DNA of 43,170 nt, from assembly GCA_023411795.1 (NCBI GenBank), contig JAEYOK010000013.1:1-43170 (forward strand), given 5' to 3'. Numbering within the stretch: position 1 is the first letter of the stretch; every line of letters starts with the position of its first letter. The DNA is from Bacillota bacterium (GTDB taxonomy: Bacteria > Bacillota > Clostridia > DSM-8532). Below, in pieces: positions 40,140 through 43,170 of the stretch. The notes under the pieces are model-generated. The model was given only the letters and a program-made list of their open reading frames with translations. It had not been told where the DNA came from and did no database searches. A program made the translations under genes and the position numbers.

Positions 40140-42473
40140 ATGATCACGAAAATACGAAAGAGAGACGGAAGAGAAGTTCTTTTTAATATTGAAAAGATAA
40201 CTAATGCCATATTCAAAGCAACCAGAGCCGCAGGAAATGAAGATTATGAAACCTCTGTGGCTTTGGCAGAAAAAGTAGGAGAGCAGTTACATAAAGACCC
40301 GATGAAAAAAGTTCCAAGTGTCGAGGAAATTCAAGATATTGTAGAGAGAGTTTTAATTGAAGAGGGACATACAAGAACCGCCAAGGAATATATATTGTAC
40401 CGAGCTGAGCGTACACGTGTCAGAGAAATGAACACCCGATTAATGAAGATATATGAAGAATTAACATTTATAGAATCCAAGGATAATGATCTGAAAAGAG
40501 AAAATGCAAACATTGATGGTGATACTGCTATGGGAACCATGCTTAAATATGGTTCCGAAGGAGCCAAGCAGTTTTTTGAAATGTTCATATTAAAGCCCGA
40601 ACACGCCAAAGCCCATAAAGATGGTGATATTCACATACATGATTTAGATTTCCTTACCCTTACCACAACCTGCTGTCAAATTGATATTCTCAAGCTCTTT
40701 AAAAATGGATTCAGTACGGGACATGGGCATCTGAGAGAACCAAACGATATCCACAGCTATTCAGCTCTTGCTTGCATAGCTATTCAATCCAATCAGAATG
40801 ATCAGCATGGAGGACAAAGTATACCTAATTTCGATTATGGAATGGCTCCGGGTGTCGCAAAAACATTTTCTAGACATTACATACAAAATATGGTCAAAGC
40901 GTTGGAGTTGTTGACTGGTAATGAAGATACCGCAACATTGGTTAGCGCTGTTTCACAAACGATTACAAAGGATAAAGCTTATCCAACTCTAGGTCCTAAT
41001 GAAAGATATTTAGAACTGGAGCAAAAATACCTCATGGATTTTATATCAGATGTTGATATTATCCATAAAGCGCAGGCTTTTGCGTCAGAAAAAGCACTGA
41101 CAGAAACCGACAGAAGTACATACCAGGCTATGGAGGCTTTTATTCACAATCTGAATACAATGCACAGCCGAGCAGGAGCACAGGTACCTTTTAGTTCCAT
41201 AAATTATGGAACCGATACCTCTCCTGAAGGTAGAATGGTAATTAAAAATATTCTCCTAGCTACAGAAGCAGGTCTTGGGAATGGAGAAACACCGATATTT
41301 CCTGTACATATATTCAAGGTTAAAGAAGGAGTAAATTATAATCCAGAAGATCCAAACTATGATTTGTTTAAGCTTGCTTGCAGAGTAAGCGCTAAAAGAC
41401 TGTTCCCTAACTTCTCGTTTCTTGATGCACCTTTCAACCTTAAATATTTTAAGCCTGGACAACCTGAAACTGAAATAGCTTACATGGGCTGTAGAACGAG
41501 GGTAATAGGCAATGTATATGATCTTTCCAGAGAAATAGTAAACGGAAGGGGAAATTTGAGTTTTACGACTGTCAATCTACCTAAGATTGCATTAAGAAGC
41601 AACAAAGATATCAATCTTTTCTTTGACGAGCTTGATAAGATGATAAATCTGGTAATTGAACAGCTTGTGGAAAGATTTGAGATACAAGCTCGAAAAAAGG
41701 TTAAAAATTTTCCTTTCCTAATGGGCCAGGGCGTTTGGATTGATTCTGACAAGCTTGGTTGGGATGATGAGGTAAGAGAGGTGCTGAAGCACGGGACCCT
41801 AACAACAGGCTTTATCGGATTGGCAGAATGTTTAAAGGCTCTTATTGGTGTGCATCATGGTGAGTCAGAAGAAGCACAGAAACTTGGTCTTCAGATAATA
41901 GGGTACATGCGAAAACGTATGGATGATGCGAGTAAAAAATACAAGATGAATTTCTCCCTTATTGCGACTCCTGCTGAAGGTTTATCAGGCAGATTTGTCA
42001 AAATGGATAGAGAAAAATTTGGTTCCATTGAAGGTATTACCGACAGAGAGTATTATACAAACAGCTTCCATATTCCGGTGTACTATAAAATAAGCGCTTT
42101 TGACAAGATAAGGATTGAAGCCCCCTATCATGAACTCACCAATGCCGGGCATATTACATATGTTGAGGTGGATGGAGATCCGACACAAAACCTTAAGGCT
42201 TTTGAGAAAATTATCAGTGCTATGAAAGAAGCTGGTGTCGGATACGGTTCTATCAATCACCCAGTTGACAGGGATCCGGTATGCGGATTTACCGGTATTA
42301 TTGGCAATACATGTCCTTTATGCGGCCGAGAAGAAGAGGATATCTTATTTGAAAGAATAAGACGTATTACAGGATACCTAGTAGGTTCAGTAGAAAAGTT
42401 CAATAATGCAAAAAGAGCAGAGGAATGTGACAGGATAAAGCATATGTCATTCTACAAGCAGGTAGATTATTAG
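40140..42473 (+). CDS. nrdD: anaerobic (class III) ribonucleoside-triphosphate reductase
   Basis: A 777-aa glycyl-radical enzyme making deoxynucleotides without oxygen or B12. The N-terminal ATP-cone (about 1-95; ITKIRKRDGREVLFNIEKI) is the allosteric site. The C-terminus has the zinc-type cysteines in VCGFTG...CPLCG (715, 725, 728) and the glycyl radical site RRITGYL (Gly745). I start at ATG 40140, preceded by GAGAGGG; a longer in-frame reading from 40068 lies inside the terminator hairpin. Its activase gene follows. Expression is predicted to fall when cobalamin is present. Confidence 0.95.
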   Translation: MITKIRKRDGREVLFNIEKITNAIFKATRAAGNEDYETSVALAEKVGEQLHKDPMKKVPSVEEIQDIVERVLIEEGHTRTAKEYILYRAERTRVREMNTRLMKIYEELTFIESKDNDLKRENANIDGDTAMGTMLKYGSEGAKQFFEMFILKPEHAKAHKDGDIHIHDLDFLTLTTTCCQIDILKLFKNGFSTGHGHLREPNDIHSYSALACIAIQSNQNDQHGGQSIPNFDYGMAPGVAKTFSRHYIQNMVKALELLTGNEDTATLVSAVSQTITKDKAYPTLGPNERYLELEQKYLMDFISDVDIIHKAQAFASEKALTETDRSTYQAMEAFIHNLNTMHSRAGAQVPFSSINYGTDTSPEGRMVIKNILLATEAGLGNGETPIFPVHIFKVKEGVNYNPEDPNYDLFKLACRVSAKRLFPNFSFLDAPFNLKYFKPGQPETEIAYMGCRTRVIGNVYDLSREIVNGRGNLSFTTVNLPKIALRSNKDINLFFDELDKMINLVIEQLVERFEIQARKKVKNFPFLMGQGVWIDSDKLGWDDEVREVLKHGTLTTGFIGLAECLKALIGVHHGESEEAQKLGLQIIGYMRKRMDDASKKYKMNFSLIATPAEGLSGRFVKMDREKFGSIEGITDREYYTNSFHIPVYYKISAFDKIRIEAPYHELTNAGHITYVEVDGDPTQNLKAFEKIISAMKEAGVGYGSINHPVDRDPVCGFTGIIGNTCPLCGREEEDILFERIRRITGYLVGSVEKFNNAKRAEECDRIKHMSFYKQVDY

Positions 42474-42516
42474 ATTTGTGTCGTTCAAATTTTTCTTATA
42501 GAATATGGTGATTTTA

Positions 42517-43023
42517 ATGGAAAATCATATACGAATAGCAGGAGTAATTAAGGAATCAATCTTGGATGGACCGGGGATACGAATGGTGGTCTTTGCACAA
42601 GGCTGTAGGCACAAATGTCCTGGCTGCCACAACCCGGAAACTCATTCCTTTGATGGAGGCACAATTATAACAGTTGGTTCAATACTTGAACAAGCCAAAA
42701 AGAATCCACTCCTAGATGGTATTACATTCAGTGGAGGTGAACCCTTTGAGCAGGCCGAGGCCTTTTCTGCTCTTGCTAAGGGAGCAAAAATACTAAACCT
42801 AGATATAGTGACTTATACCGGATACACTTATGAATATCTTCTGGAGAACTCATCTAGATACAGGGGATGGGATGCCTTGCTTAATCAAACCGATATACTT
42901 GTGGACGGTAGGTATGATGAGAGTAAAAGAAATATTCTCTTAAGATTCCGAGGTTCTGAAAACCAAAGGGTAATTAATTTAAATAGGACAAGAATAGAAA
43001 ACCGAATTATTATTATGGATTAG
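42517..43023 (+). CDS. nrdG: anaerobic RNR-activating radical SAM protein
   Basis: A 168-aa activase that generates the glycyl radical on NrdD. The radical SAM cluster cysteines are Cys30, Cys34 and Cys37 (CRHKCPGC), and the SAM-binding GGEP is in ITFSGGEPFEQ. ATG 42517 matches the family start (MENHIRIAG); an in-frame ATG at 42505 has no ribosome site. It follows nrdD by 43 bp and shares its riboswitch-controlled transcript. Confidence 0.93.
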   Translation: MENHIRIAGVIKESILDGPGIRMVVFAQGCRHKCPGCHNPETHSFDGGTIITVGSILEQAKKNPLLDGITFSGGEPFEQAEAFSALAKGAKILNLDIVTYTGYTYEYLLENSSRYRGWDALLNQTDILVDGRYDESKRNILLRFRGSENQRVINLNRTRIENRIIIMD

Positions 43024-43084
43024 CAAAATTCCGACCCTTCCGCAGAACGTTGTAAAATTAAATGCCGTAGATAATAGAATAGAA

Positions 43085-43152
43085 GACTCATGGTAATCCA
43101 ATGTATAATGTTTAACGACGAAGAAAAACATTGCAAAGGAGAACCATGAGTC
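43085..43152. repeat. inverted repeat at right edge, possible mobile-element start
   Basis: GACTCATGGT (43085-43094) and ACCATGAGTC (43143-43152) are perfect reverse complements. Matches continue beyond a 2-nt gap (TCC/GGA). The right arm contains an ATG with AAAGGAG upstream that stops after four codons; a second ATG at 43157 stays open to the window end. This could be the 5' end of a transposase gene, but too little is present to identify it. Confidence 0.35.
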
Positions 43153-43170
43153 ACAAATGAATAATAACAC

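Overview
The window looks like chromosomal DNA of a low-GC anaerobic member of the Clostridia (Bacillota). It carries an anaerobic class III ribonucleotide reductase under a cobalamin riboswitch, oxygen-labile nitrogenase-like proteins, many near-perfect TTGACA-N17-TATAAT promoters with strong AGGAGG-type ribosome binding sites, GTG/TTG starts, and clostridial cassettes (DUF4358-MBOAT-DHHW, DUF5058-M20, NrtR-NAD salvage). Species cannot be named from the sequence alone.

Layout. 1-180: 3' part of a tmRNA gene, then a terminator. 357-983: nitroreductase. 1020-3733: TraB-family protein and its TetR regulator, divergent from a short-chain dehydrogenase. 3762-5530: two-gene ABC-2 exporter. 5826-8870: large MacB-like ATPase-permease fusion. 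9027-9918: a RAYT (IS200-like Y1 transposase) bounded by perfect 27-bp inverted repeats, with a solitary copy of the repeat at 3730.

9915-24265 is a sulfur-metabolism island. A cysteine-free Rrf2 (CymR-like) regulator with a cystathionine synthase/lyase-family gene diverges from a first cysK, which is followed by a DUF4418/FtsX/ATPase transporter. Converging on these is a nine-gene minus-strand operon: second cysK, NifB-like radical SAM protein, NifK-like and NifD-like subunits, an SsuCBA-type ABC importer, a NifX-like protein and a NifH-like reductase. A 29-bp dyad (ATAATTCATA-N9-TATGAATTAT and variants) occurs three times between the regulator and cysK1 and once just downstream of the operon promoter. 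This suggests one sulfur-responsive regulon. The operon lacks nifE/N/V and most resembles the nitrogenase-like methylthio-alkane reductase (Mar) class or a relative: an importer brings in an organosulfur compound, the NifH/D/K-like reductase cleaves it, and cysK-type enzymes capture the sulfur. The substrate is inference. This is the best candidate for an undescribed system here.

24536-31407: a cysteine-cluster protein, a surface O-acylation cassette (DUF4358, MBOAT, DHHW), and an NAD-salvage operon (nrtR-pncA-pncB) with a likely operator at its promoter. 31586-36911: DUF5058/membrane protein/M20 hydrolase, a membrane GGDEF protein, and an SGNH hydrolase. 36946-39749: a transcription-attenuated operon (unassigned leader RNA with mutually exclusive antiterminator and terminator) encoding a TM1266-type regulator and an NMT1/SsuA-type importer. 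39787-43023: cobalamin riboswitch and nrdDG. The right edge holds an inverted repeat that may start a mobile element.
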